Shown piece by piece: positions 9,435 to 20,502 of a stretch of 40,279 nt of DNA (position 1 is its first letter; the number at the start of each line of letters is the position of its first letter). This DNA is from Chara braunii. Taxonomy: Eukaryota; Streptophyta; Charophyceae; Charales; Characeae. The DNA is taken from positions 3,629,104 to 3,669,382 of the forward strand of contig BFEA01000064.1 of the NCBI GenBank assembly GCA_003427395.1. The letters run 5' to 3'. A program made the position numbers and the translations under genes. Under the pieces are notes generated by a model that saw only the letters and a program-made list of their open reading frames with translations, was not told the DNA's origin and searched no databases.

Positions 9435-12400
9435 CGTCACAAACAGAACTGCCCGGTAAACCGTAGGCAGAGAGAGAGAAGAGGACAACAAACGAGGGGC
9501 TGTGTATATATGTATATATTCGGTTCCTGGTGTTGATGTTGTGGGCGGGATTCTGGGAAATTCTTGTTGCTAATTGACTTGGGGAGAGACGATACTTAGA
9601 ATTTAAATTTCATTACAGATTCTATTTGTGGTATTGAGTGCACCCGCTGTGTATTCTCGTCACCAGATTCAAGTGGCATTGCTCATCATGCCTGTCATCT
9701 TGATCCCAATCTTGCCTCGGTGCAGCTATCACAAAAAGAATCACTAGCTCTACCCTGAGCTGGCGGGCCAGCTGGGTGGAGGGTACCAGGCGGCCGTCAT
9801 GAGTGCTTGAAGTAATACTATTGTTGTCCGTGAGTGCTGTTCGGTGTCAGTATATCTGTAACCCATACTGATCAGTATGTTTCTACTGTCAAAATACGGT
9901 AGTTGGGTTTTATGACAGCCTGTTACAACAAGTTGTTTCTCTTCTTCGCTAAGGGACAGTGCGGGGTTTGAGATCGATACGTGGGCTGTTTTTTTTGGGA
10001 AGGCATAGCCTTGCCTTGAAGAGATGTTTGTTTTGGCAGCAGCAGCTGCCACTACAGGGTGCCGTTGTCGTTTTTAGGACGGTACAACAGGGCAACGAGA
10101 GTTCGGACTGCTGCCATAAAGCTGCTGAACTCCAGAGTTGCTGCTGCTGTTCGACTGCGGGTGCTGTTACGGCACGTAGCTGTGGTGAGCACTGTCCATC
10201 GCTGAGCCTGCTGTGTTTCACTGGGGCTTGTTGGAGTACGGTGCTGTGATTCGCTGTGCATCGCCGCTGCCGTGTACCCCCGCGTTCTAGCGGGAAATTG
10301 ACCTTCACTTCTGGTACACCTGGTGGATGGTGATTGCGTGAGTGCCCATACTTGTGGCCAAAGTTCAGGTTTGGTTGCTGCTGCACGGGCCCAGGATGAT
10401 GCTACTCAGAAAGGAAGTCATCGATATGGGCTTGGGTTGATGCGGGGCATTCTACTGTTGGGCGCAAAGTGAGCTGTGCTTCAGCTGGCTGATCTTTTGT
10501 TGCTATGTTTCGGGGCTGCTGAGATTGCAACAGAGTGTTAGGCTTTGAGTGCACGACATCAAACTGCTGTGTGTTCCTACGGTACTATTACTGTGTTTTC
10601 ACTACTCTTTTAATATATGTTGCTGGACGGCCAGCCAGGGAAAGCCAAATCCGGACACAACAAGGATTTTGACAGATCGAGGGCTCCCCAGGCTCATCAA
10701 TGAAGTGTAGCCTAGCCTGTGCCTCTGTGACTCGGCCTATGTTTCTCTGACCAGCCTGTGTGCCTCGAGCAGTGGTCTGTCCTCGCATGAACCGTTGTAG
10801 TTGCTAACGGGAGTAAGTGCACATACTTTGGTCATGGCGATGGTCTGTATGGTCTGCGTCTCAGTGTACTTCAATTGCTACTGCTGGTGTTGGCGGGTGG
10901 TTTTGTCTGTCGGATTGGCTGTGTACTCGCAGTTGGGCACTGAGCTTAGCCGAAGGTAGGAACGGTTGCTGACTTCCAGGTCAGTTGAGGTGTTTCAGAC
11001 AGTTTCTCAGTTGTTGAGGGTGTGGGGACCTTGACTAATTTTACTAAGCTCGCGTTGTGCTGTGCTGAAACTGCACTATTTGAGTAGTAGACTGGTTGAG
11101 CATCTAGCAGGGCTCGTTTCTGAGCACTTGCTGGGCGTTGGCTGCGCCTGGCTGAGTTGCTGCGTTGCAGCTGCGTTTTTGCTTTGAGGACTGCAGCATC
11201 TTTTTTTTTTACCTCAATAAGTGTTGCGCAAGCGCGTTGCCACACTTGCTGTGCGTTATATGGTGTATTGCAAGCGCATGATTGTTGTGCGCGGGGTATC
11301 CCGCTAAGTCTGCAGAGTCACTGAACTTGCTGCTTGTGACGTTCCCGTACCTATTAATTAGCGAATCACAAACCATTACTGATCCGCACATTTTACTGTA
11401 GTCACTCCATGCTTGCCACCGTTGCTGCCACCAGGGAGCCTGTGCTTCTGCTGTTGTACACGATTGCGGGGAGGCCTAGTGACTTGTTGTGGTTGGCGTT
11501 GTGGGCTGCTGCGGTACCCTGCTGGGCAAGATTGCTCTGCGCGCAGTTTTAGTTGGGTTACTGAATTTGGCTCCGTCTCAAATAGAGCACGGGGAGGTGC
11601 TCTATCTGGGCGAAGGCCATTGAGGCTGCGCAGCGGCGGTTTAGCTATAGGCACGACAACGTGACTTCAGGGAGGGGGTGAACAGGCTCTGAAAAGGGGG
11701 TACATTGCTGCGATTTGGAAGCCTGTCGGGGGTCTTGTGCGTTGCAGTCCGGTCATGGTTCTGATCGTCTTCTGCTGCGTTTTCCTGGCCATCATTGCGG
11801 GGCCCTTAGGCGCTTCTCCTGGTTAAGTGCTGAGGGGTCCATGGAGGAAGAAGAAGACCACCTACCTGAAGCTTTCGTGGAGCGTTTTTGAGCACGTAGT
11901 GAAGTACCTCTTCAACCCTAGAGCCTTGAATGAGGCTCCGTGTTTCTCTGCTTTGGTGTCTCAGCGTTCCGTGAAATTTGGGGCTGCTGCTATTTAGTCA
12001 ATCATGTTGATGTCAACAGGTATCAAGTCAGTCAGATGGTTACAGCCTGCACAGATGGGTAGGGTTGACCTGCCGAAGGCAAGCGTGGCACAGTAGCTGA
12101 ACAGGCATGAGCAGAAGGTGCTCGTTAAACAACCTGCCTAGCCCTAAAAGATCGGTACCGACTGGTGTGCAAGTGGGCATGAGCGTCAAGTTCTCAACCA
12201 TCTCCTGGTTAAGTGTTGAGGGTCCAAATTGGGAGTAGAACACTCCGCTTGGCCACGTTGTCTTGATTGCGGCGTTTTACAACCGATACTTCCGAGCTAC
12301 ATTGGCCCGGGCACCAAACACCCTGCATGCCACAAGAAAACGAAGTGGAGCGGGCCTCGTTTATGGCTGGCTGCCTGGCGCCGCCACCCATTTTGCTCCA

Positions 12401-12779
12401 GCTGCGGACCCCCAAACTTTGCGGATGGCATGCAGCCGCGTCGGAGAAAAATGACTGGGACTGGTGGTTTAGAAAATTCCTGAGGACTTTGCTGGCTGTC
12501 CTTAAATTGCCAGTGGGACAGAGTTCGTTATCTATAACATCCCAGTGGTGAAGTAGTCAACTAGAGTCAATGAATTGGGAAGAGTCAACGGGAATAACCT
12601 TAAAGAAAGGCAGGGCCATAAGTGGTAGGAGGAATGGAAGCCGACACCTTGACCGGTAGTTGTACCCACTTACTGCTATGGATGACTATCCGGTTTTTGC
12701 TTCTCGATTTCTCTGTGTTATGGCAGCCATTGCTGCAAATAATGCTCCCCCTCGGATTTTTCAGATCTTGCCGTATGGA
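9435..12779. other. Unassigned region with open but unrecognised minus-strand frames
   Basis: Over 3 kb lacks any recognisable domain. On the minus strand moderately long frames succeed one another: 11654-11376, 11245-10946, 10788-10588 and 10386-9949. They are rich in Gln, Ser, Ala and Pro (for example PQRQPQQVTRPPRNRVQQQ and VEQQQQLW). Their succession could reflect a decayed Gln-rich coding region, but stops and frame changes are frequent and codon bias from CTG/CAG-rich DNA alone could explain them. No promoter, RNA gene or terminal repeat was identified. Confidence 0.3.
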
Positions 12780-12786
12780 CCTGCAG

Positions 12787-14255
12787 ACCTAAAGGGGGGA
12801 AAAGAGGTGCTACAAAAGGGGATCCTGCATATGAGGAGCAGAAAAGGAAGCAGAGGGAGGAAATAGAGAAGACGAAGAGAGAGAAAAAAGACAAAGGCGA
12901 AAAAGAAGAAGAGGAAACACAGGAGGACGAAGGAAATGGGAAAGCAGGTGAAGGGTAGGGCAAGGCGGAATCCAACCCCAGACCAGAGGGTCACTCACTG
13001 CCAGGCTTGAAGGAATGGACTGGCGGTTTTGGTCCACTGACTCGGGAGGGTCCTTTAGTTAAGAGGAAATCGCTGAGGCAGAGGGGGCGGGGGGGCCGGG
13101 AATTGCCGAGGCAGGAGGACAATTATCAAAGTGAAGGATGGCATGCAGGGGAAGGAGAGACAGATCGAGCAGAAGACAAAGGTATTAAAATTAAAGGAAA
13201 GTGCAGCCCTGGTAGATGCCCTGAAAAATGAGATGAAGAAGAGCAATAGCCCTAACCTCGCTCTGCGGTTAGATGATACCCTCTGTACTGCCGTCGATGT
13301 AGCTGCAGTGAGAGCCAAGATAGAGCGGGTAAAGAAAAAAGAGGATGAGATGACCGTAAGTGCAACCATCTACTTGAGGAAGTTCATAAGTTTGTGAACA
13401 ACACTTGCAAAAGCTACTAAGGACCGGGGGAAGGGCCTGAAAGATGTGACAGAAACATGGTTAAGTTCTCGCAGCGGGCGGACATAAATAACTTCCTGGA
13501 GAAGCTAAACAACCGGGTTGAAGAGGAAAACAGCGGCAGGCGGGCTGAGTGTAACATTCTAAATATAGAACGTAAGCAGTGAACAAGCATTGCCGCCTTG
13601 AAGGCACAAAGGGATGAGTACCGCCAAGTGAGGGACCATGGTGTCACAGGGGCAGAAATTCTGAACCACTTCCACTAGCCTTGCCTGAGGCCCGTACTAT
13701 GCCAATATTAATGAACTAGGATCAGACCTATGATTCAGAAGAGTTTTCAAAGAATGCACTGGAACAGGCCACGGCTTCCTGCAGCAAGCAAACTATCACT
13801 TTCACTGCGACTTAGAGAAAGGGAAAAAGTTTCGAGGGAAAACTATTTCAGGTAACATCCAAGGGAAGGACAGACTGCTAGTGACCAGGAAGAAGCAGAT
13901 GAGTTACCTTATAATAAAATAGAGTACGCTGATGGCAGTCAGGAGGTCCAACGAGAGAACTACACTGCTGTCACGGCCTGTTTAGGAGGGCTAGTAAGAG
14001 GTAGAAATCACGAACCTCAGCCGGAAGGAACAGGAGCCTGCACTCCAAGGGAGAGGGGCGTACTGCCCCTTGCAGAGAGGTGGAGACGGCCATAGCTGCC
14101 CACAAGGAGGCAGAGGTGGGTACTTGTCCCAAGCAGGAAGAGGTGGGAACATCCATGTTCTCACCGATGCAGTTGGAGGCAATTTCCCACAGCGTGACCC
14201 TAGAAGATATTCGCTGCATCAAGGACCGGAAGAAGGAGAGCCCTGAAAAGCTATG
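12787..14255 (+). pseudogene. Decayed plus-strand coding region with coiled-coil segments
   Basis: One frame from about 12797 reads GGKRGATKGDPAYEEQ and then a highly charged Lys/Glu stretch (REEIEKTKREKKDKGEKEEE) until a TAG near 12957. A second open frame, 13131-13397, is a coiled coil (QIEQKTKVLKLKESAALVDA). A third, 14080-14283, contains MQLEAISHSVTLEDIRCI and runs into the element C LTR. Stops and frameshifts separate them. Charged coils of this type occur in retroelement structural proteins, but no diagnostic domain is visible. Element C appears to have landed in this older unit, and a short plus-strand frame just beyond C (to 29853) may be its continuation. Confidence 0.4.
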
Positions 14256-15532
14256 TGTGATGACCCGTCCATACATGGACTGAAACACACAACTGATTTC
14301 TGAGTTTTGCCCATAGACTGAATGCCCTGCTGAGTTTCCCGCTTGCTACTAAGTCTGCGTGTGCACGCTTGCTGGACTGCATGTCTGTCTGAGTGCTGGG
14401 TGGCTTGAGTGTGTTTGGACCATGCCTGTCTGAGTGTTGGTTGGCTTGGGTGTGTGTGTGACCGTGCCTGTCTGAGTGCTGGTTGGCATGAGTATGTGTG
14501 TGGCCCTGACACTTGCTCGTTCGTTGGGCCCTCAGGGTCGGTACTTACCTGTGGCCGTGATATTGAGGGGTTGCAGCCGGGAAAAGCACTCAAGTAGCGG
14601 GTAGGCCGGTGCCGCACCTGGAAGGGGTAGATGTGCAGGTACCGGAGGCCGAGCAGAAGAAGACAAAACTGGCATTTTAGAGGCCCAGTAGTGTAGGCTA
14701 GGTCTAGGCGGATACCAGTCTGAGTCTAGGGCGTGTACGGGGCAATATCAGAGTCTGCAATGATGGATGTTTCCCTCCAAAAGGGAGGTGGTACCGGTTG
14801 CTTGGGAGGCCAAGCGGCCTGGAAGTCACCGCCCAAGAGGCAAAGCAGGCCGCTATATCTTCGGGCCGGGCGGAGAGTCCGGCCTTTTTTTGGGTGTGCA
14901 AATTTGGTGACACACTGGTGGAGCGCTGGCTGGAGCAGCGCTGCTGGGGAGGAAGGAGAAGGACACGAGGGAGGAAGAAGGAAGGGGGAGGAGCGCCAGG
15001 GGTACTTACCTGGCTATGGTGGCAACCATCTTCATCACCTTGGTGGGCGCTGCAGCAGGGAGTCCCCAGCTGGGGAGAGCTACACCAAGAAGCTTCGGGG
15101 CAGGGTCAGGCATGGCTGCCCGAGCTAGAGCAGCCATAGCTGCTTTGGGTTGTCCTTTGGGCATCTGAGCAGAGCCCAGTAGTCCGCCATAGCCTCGGCC
15201 TATGAGAGTGAAGAGTGGGAGAGGCGGCCATGGCTATGGTGGACCTTAAGTGATACCTGCAGTAGAAGAGGGACTCAGACATTGATTCTGGATCAGTCAT
15301 TCAACATTGTATTATTATTTCTTGTATGAATAAGAGAAGGGGGAGATAAGGAGGAGGAGATTGTTGGGCGAAGAAGAAGAGCCTTGTCATTGTCTTTGCT
15401 TGTGTACATCTTCTTCTTCTTCTTTCTTACTTCTTCTTCTTCTAATCCTCTCTCTCTCCTCTCAAGTTCATTCATTTCTTTCTGCAATTGGATGGCATTG
15501 TACTTTCCGGTGGTTGTGTATCTCGAAATTGG
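14256..15532 (+). repeat. 5' LTR of element C (3' tip deleted)
   Basis: The sequence is near-identical to 28439-29725. It starts TGTGATGACCCGTCC. The last 15 or so bases (the CCAGGGTCATAACA end) and the first part of the primer-binding site are deleted: after CGAAATTGG at 15532 the sequence jumps to AGAGCGG. It contains a roughly 42-bp minisatellite in U3 and a CTT-rich microsatellite near 15408-15445. A promoter is expected in an LTR, but no strong TATA box stands out. Confidence 0.9.
14382..14505 (+). repeat. U3 minisatellite, three units of about 42 bp
   Basis: Units start at 14382, 14423 and 14465, each with the core CTGTCTGAGTG followed by TGG, TGGC and GT-rich sequence. The 3' LTR has the same array near 28562-28690, and the LTR of B has a related GT-rich part. 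Repeats in U3 often act as enhancers in LTR elements; that role is inferred. Confidence 0.7.
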
Positions 15533-15539
15533 AGAGCGG
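15533..15539 (+). other. Remnant of primer-binding site, element C
   Basis: Only AGAGCGG remains of the site that B shows intact as TGGTATCAGAGCGG. The loss would block first-strand priming if this copy were transcribed, so this copy cannot replicate. Confidence 0.7.
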
Positions 15540-15571
15540 ATTCTACTTGCTGGTGAGAGTTGACTTTGTTG

Positions 15572-15709
15572 CCCTAACCCTAACCTAAGTGGTTGAGGGC
15601 AACACTTCGGGTTAGGGTTGGTTGGTTGAGGGAAGTGGGGCAGCGTGGCTAAGGGAAGCTGCCCCCACCTGGTTAGGTCATGTGGGGTCGACATAGAACC
15701 TAACCAGGT
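15572..15709 (+). promoter_or_regulatory. Structured leader of element C: three hairpins
   Basis: Hairpin 1 pairs CCCTAACCC (15572-15580) with GGGTTAGGG (15609-15617), or the overlapping 10-bp register 15576-15585 with 15610-15619. Hairpin 2 pairs GGGGCAGC (15637-15644) with GCTGCCCC (15658-15665), perfect, 13-base loop. Hairpin 3 pairs ACCTGGTTAGGT (15667-15678) with ACCTAACCAGGT (15698-15709), perfect. All three recur at the same place in B with compensating changes. Position just after the primer-binding site suggests an RNA packaging or dimerisation signal, which is inference. Confidence 0.6.
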
Positions 15710-16338
15710 TGCTTGAGAGTGACATTAGGGTGGCGAGACATTTCAAGGAGACTTCATGCGGCGATTTGAGAGAGGCGACAGTGAGAGGCACTCGCACCTG
15801 GAATCTGATTCAAGGGAGACACTTGGCAACTTAAGGGCTGCCCTCAAGTAGGCGAGCTTGAGGGTCAGCGACCACTCAGCATCTACTGACTGCAAGTTGC
15901 TACTTCGTTCTTCAGCATCGACCGTGGATCCAGCGTTGCACTTTGGTGTTGGAGTCAGACCCTCCTAGAAGATAGGACACTAGTATAGGGGTAGCGTTAG
16001 AGGGGTCAGGAGGGCCACATGAGAGGGGGGGTGAGTTTTATTCATCTCGAAGCTCAAGGCCAGTCAGGTAAGTGCCATGCACCTACGGGGTGCCCATGTA
16101 TGTGTGTATGGTATTGATTGTCCTGCTGGGGTACTCTGGGTTTCTTTTCCTACTCCTCTGTGGTCTTGATTGTGTGACTGAATGCATGTGATCTACCTAC
16201 TCACCTGATGGATGGAAAATGAAGTATCTTGACCTAAATGCCGAGTCTTTCTACAAAGCTTTGTCTTTTCATCTCTGAACGGTTGTAGTCTGTAGGTTCT
16301 GCCAGAATTTGAAATTTCGTTTTTCAGTGCAGTAGAGA

Positions 16339-16754
16339 GCGCGTGCGTCCCCTTCGGGTTGTCGAGGCCATGGGGGGGGAGTGGCTCCGGGAGGGGCAGG
16401 CTCAGTTGGCGCGTGCGGGAGGAGTGAGGGGGTCACCCCTCGCCTAGCAGGGACTGGTGCGTCCCTGTAGCACCACAGTGTATGTGGTGTGGAAGCCTCC
16501 CGGCCGCGGAGCCGCAGGGAGATGAAGCCCTAAGTGGGTGATGGGTGACCCCCGGCGCAGCGGCCTGGTAGCGTCGGTCTGGGCTGATACTCCCGGGTGG
16601 GTAGCGAGGTTTGAGTGTTCTCCCCTTGACGGATCACTGGGTAGTGGGTGGGCCCGTTGCACCCTCAGTAGGGCTGACCCCGACGCGGAAAGCCCTCTGG
16701 CGGACATCCTCCCTGGGACATAAACCCCAACACCTCTACAACCCTTTAAAAGAA
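16339..16754. mobile_element. GC-rich insertion of about 416 bp in the C leader, class unknown
   Basis: The leader of B runs straight through this point, while C has an extra GC-rich block bounded by AGAGA on both sides (16334-16338 and 16755-16759), a candidate 5-bp target duplication. It ends in an A-rich TTTAAAAGAA. No terminal inverted repeats are seen, so a SINE-like retroposon is more likely than a DNA transposon. No clear polymerase III boxes were found. Confidence 0.5.
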
Positions 16755-17279
16755 AGAGACTGAACTAAGTCCATGTGGAACTCCTCTTGGTTGGGACCTG
16801 GTTGAGACCTACATGGGACCCCTAGGACCTAGCGAGACCGGGCCCAAACAAGAAGAGCCTCTGGACCCAAATCGGTTAGGCATTGACCTCTTGTCTTCTT
16901 GGCTGGGATACTGAGTTCATTCTTCTTGGATTAGGACACCCACTGCCGAGGGGATCTTGGCTGAGACGTTTCGCATGTCTTTTGGATCGCACTATCTGTA
17001 GCTTGACTTGCACCCTGTACACCACTCAATTCTCCATTGTTGCATTTAGTCACTCGTTGTCTGATTTGGTGAACAGTCACGGAGCTGGTCAGACTGGACT
17101 CGAGAGGACCTCGTATGCAATCTGATCAGACTGGGTCGCTGGATCAGACCTCTCGTTTGAATTTGTTTGTTTTTCTTTGGTTTGCTGCTCTCTACTTCCA
17201 AATGAAATGCCGCTCCGACTACGAGTTCTACCTTCTCTTCTCTGAGTTTTTTCAGTCTGTTTCTCTGAGTTCATTTTCG

Positions 17280-19058
17280 ATGCCCGTGGAGACTCGCAAC
17301 CAGAAAGAAGAGAGAGAGAGGAGGGAGAGAGAAAAGGGAGAGAGGGAAAGTGACCGTCTGAAGTGGGCAAGGACTGGAAAAAGGAGTGTTCGCCCAAGTG
17401 AGAGGGGGAGTGAACCTCTTGAGAGTCTAATTGAATCTTTTCCTGACTGGCGACTCTCTCGCCCACATGTCAATACTAACGGTCCAAAAATGGCTCAGGT
17501 AACTTCAGTGCAATGGCGGGCCTTGTTAGATGCAGCCAGTGATGTCGAAAAACCATATCTACAAGCACTCCTAGATAGTGAACCCAAAAGGGAACAGGAG
17601 GCAGAGAAGGAGAGGACGGAGACATTGTTGAAAAGGCAGGTGGGCCATCTTAGAGACTGTTCCCTCACTGACTGAAGAGCAGTGTGGGGAACAGATGTAG
17701 TTTATACTCACCGCCCTTGTTCAAGTATCTTGAGGATCATACCACTCAGATCGCCGAAGTCTTCGCAAAGTTGCGAACACTTCAAGATGATCTGCAAGTA
17801 CCATGAATTGACAAAGGAGGTGGCTGAGCTGCGACAAGCCCAAGTGGCCAACCCTCTTCCTCTACCCCCTGGATCTGAAGCTGCGATTGAAACTACCTCT
17901 GCCTCTCTTACTGTATCTTCTTCCTTGAATGTGAGGGCAACCCCCTCAGGACCTGCAACAGGTGCAGATTCCGCCGTTGTTGTGACAAGCAACGAGGCTG
18001 GAAATTCTGCAACTTTTGCAGCCCCAAGATTGGAACCAGCAGGTGCTGGTCCCAACCGCGTCGGTCCCTATGTGGACTGAAAGGCGGTTCAAATACCGTC
18101 TAAGTACGACGACAAAGAAGACATTGGATCCTGGATCAGCTCCATGAGGGCATACTTCGAGGTTCTGGGGACTCAACCTGAGACCCAGACCGTGATCATG
18201 GGAATGAATGTTGAGCCAGTCGTTCGGGGCTTCTTAGAGGTCCAAGCTACGCGAGTTGGGATTCCTAAAATAGAACTAACGAGGTGGCTTAGGACCACCC
18301 CGGTTGCCTCCCTCAAGGAACTCCTCATTTCACAATACTTGGATCCACATGCTGCAGCAAGGGCAAGAATTCAGCTTGACAAAATCAAGCGCAGCAAGTG
18401 GACGGGCTCCATGAAAAGCCTGCAGACCTATCTTAGCAAGATGTTCGCTACACCCAGATTGGAATTGACTGCTCAATCTTGCTTGGATGTGGTCAAAGGC
18501 GCGGTTCCCACCAACTTTACTAATCTCCTGGGCAGGAACTTCATTGGTTACACTGACTGGTTCACCTTGATGAAGGACATAGTCAGTTTTGAGGCTATAG
18601 ACCTCATCACCACAGCAGGCAGCAAAAAGCCCATGGGCGGCAGGCGGTTCAAAGGCAGCAACCGTTTTGTTGTGCATGACCTGTTGGAGGCGGAAGAAGA
18701 AGCCGATGCAGATGACCCCACTCTTGGTGACGACCAAGAACAGGACTCTGATACAGCTTGTTCTTCAGCCCATGAGTCTAATGCAAACAAAGAAGAAGAA
18801 AAATTTACTGCCTTTAAAAAAAATGCCAATGCAAAGGGACTGAATTAAAGTTCAGGGAAGAACTATGTCCAACTTCCCAAGGGAGTTAAGATCCCACCTA
18901 AACCGGAGGATGCGACTACTAAACCTTGGGTCGACCTCCAGATTACTGAAAATGACTGGCGGGGTAGACTCAAGAAGGGGGTATGTCTGCATTGCCAAAA
19001 ACCAAACCATAAGGTACAAGATTGTTATAGGCTGCAGGGAAACCAGACCCGGGCGTAG
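17280..19058 (+). pseudogene. Element C Gag (broken)
   Basis: ATG at 17280 opens MPVETRNQKEERERREREK, a charged coil, in a purine-rich stretch. The same frame continues to the gag domain (WISSMRAYFEVLG, SKWTGSMKSLQTYLSKMFA) and the zinc knuckle CLHCQKPNHKVQDC (C-x2-C-x4-H-x4-C) near 18984-19025, and ends TAG at 19056-19058. Lesions: TGA at 17673-17675, a frame-shifted patch at about 17700-17800 where YLEDHTTQIAEVFAKL is read in another frame, TGA at 18078-18080 (B has Arg here), and TAA at 18846-18848. B's gag is the better-preserved homologue. Confidence 0.85.
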
Positions 19059-19080
19059 AATCAACTTCAGCAAACTCTAC
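19037..19080 (+). promoter_or_regulatory. Putative -1 ribosomal frameshift signal, element C gag-pol
   Basis: GGGAAAC at 19037-19043 is phased G GGA AAC in gag, and the gag TAG follows four codons later. The -1 reading (GGG AAA CCA GAC CCG) enters GKPDPGVESTSANST, the counterpart of B's GKPATGVETSSAHST. GTAGA (19055-19059) can pair with TCTAC (19076-19080), and the equivalent pairing exists in B. Confidence 0.6.
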
Positions 19081-20502
19081 AGCAGGGGAGACTGAATTTG
19101 AGGCAGATCAGAAGTCCTCCCTTGAAGCCCAATCATCTGCTGAACACAAGGCTGAGGTGAGTAACGTTTTGTATGTCGAGCCTTGGGAGGAGTCTGGGAC
19201 GGTCGATTTTCACTACCACTTGGAGCATTGGGTTGAGATGAAACAGCAGCGTGCCCAGGGTACGGTGAAGTTGATTTTCTTCAAACTTCTCATAAACCAC
19301 CGCTATCTCCGTGTTTTGCAAGTGGCAACCCTTGCCGGACCCAAGCTGGCAACAAAGAAGTTATCTCTTCTATGCAGTCAAAGGTGTGCGCACTACCTTT
19401 GACAAGGACAAAACTGTCACACACGCGTTGAACTTCTATGTTCTTGACAAGTGCCCCTTCGACGCCGTCCTTCGCTTGGGCTGGCTGCAGTCCCAATGCG
19501 AATGGACCAAGTGGAAGGAGTCACTTTACATGATCAAAGATGCTCGAGGGAACGAGCTTCGTATCTTCTTGGATGAGAAGCACGAGTCCCCAGTGACTTT
19601 TCTGAATGCTATGCAGTTCTGCAAGAAATGGCGCAAGCACAAGGAGGAAGAATAGTTGTATGTTGCCTTTATTCGTCCTACCCATGTGCCATCTACTTTT
19701 GCGGTTAATACCACTACTACTTCGACTAGTGATACTACTTCTAGTACTACTACTCCCAACACCTCTATTTCTCTACCCTCTAATGGTCCAAATGATCCTA
19801 CTTCAGATTCGGTCATCTCTATACGTGACCTGTGACCGGATCTAGGTGATCCCTTTGCTGATCCCCCACCCCCACCTGTCCCACCAGACATCCAAAACCT
19901 CCTCGATCGGTTTCCAGAAGTTCTGGCCGAGCCACGTGGAGTCCCCACGCGATCGGTCCGTCACACCATCGAGTTGGTTGAAGGTGTTGTTCCTCCAAAG
20001 GGCTGCGTATACCAAATGAGACCCAGCGAGTTGGAGGAACTCCAGCGACAGATTGACGAGATGATTGACAAGGGACGGATTAAGCCTAGCGAATCTGAAT
20101 TTGGGGCTCCTATGTTGTTTGTTCCAAAGAAAGGAGGCAAACCCCGCATGTGTATAGACTATCGTGGTCTAAACCGCATCACAAGAAAAAATGCCTATCC
20201 CTTGCCTCGTATAGATGAGTTGCTTGATGTCGCAGATGGGTGCAAGATTTTCTCCAAGATCGATCTCAGGTCTGGCTACCACCAGATTGAAGTTGATCCT
20301 GCGGACCAGCACAAGGCTGCGTTCAAAACACGCGATGGGCTTCCAAAGCCTCATGGACAAAATCCTCCGCGAACAGATTGGCCGGTTCGTGGTGGTCTAC
20401 CTTGATGACATACTAATCTTCAGCAAGTCCATGGAGGAACACCTCAAGCACCTTGAGGACGTACTGACCATCCTCAAGAAAACACAACTCCATCTCAACA
20501 CG
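19037..20502 (+). pseudogene. Element C Pol, protease to RT palm (broken, 3' truncated)
   Basis: The -1 frame runs through NVLYVEPWEESGTVDF, homologous to B. Compared with B, about 22 codons holding the protease active site are deleted near 19318, with a frameshift. The protease C-terminal part (DKCPFDAVLRLGWLQ) resumes in another frame, and stops follow at about 19654 (TAG) and 19834 (TGA). RT has [18 protein letters not shown] and [18 protein letters not shown]. Another deletion near 20341 removes the segment corresponding to [17 protein letters not shown] and shifts the frame; RT then continues to YLDDILIFSKS with both Asp present. Homology stops at QLHLN (about 20502), where inverted element B begins. 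Confidence 0.85.
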
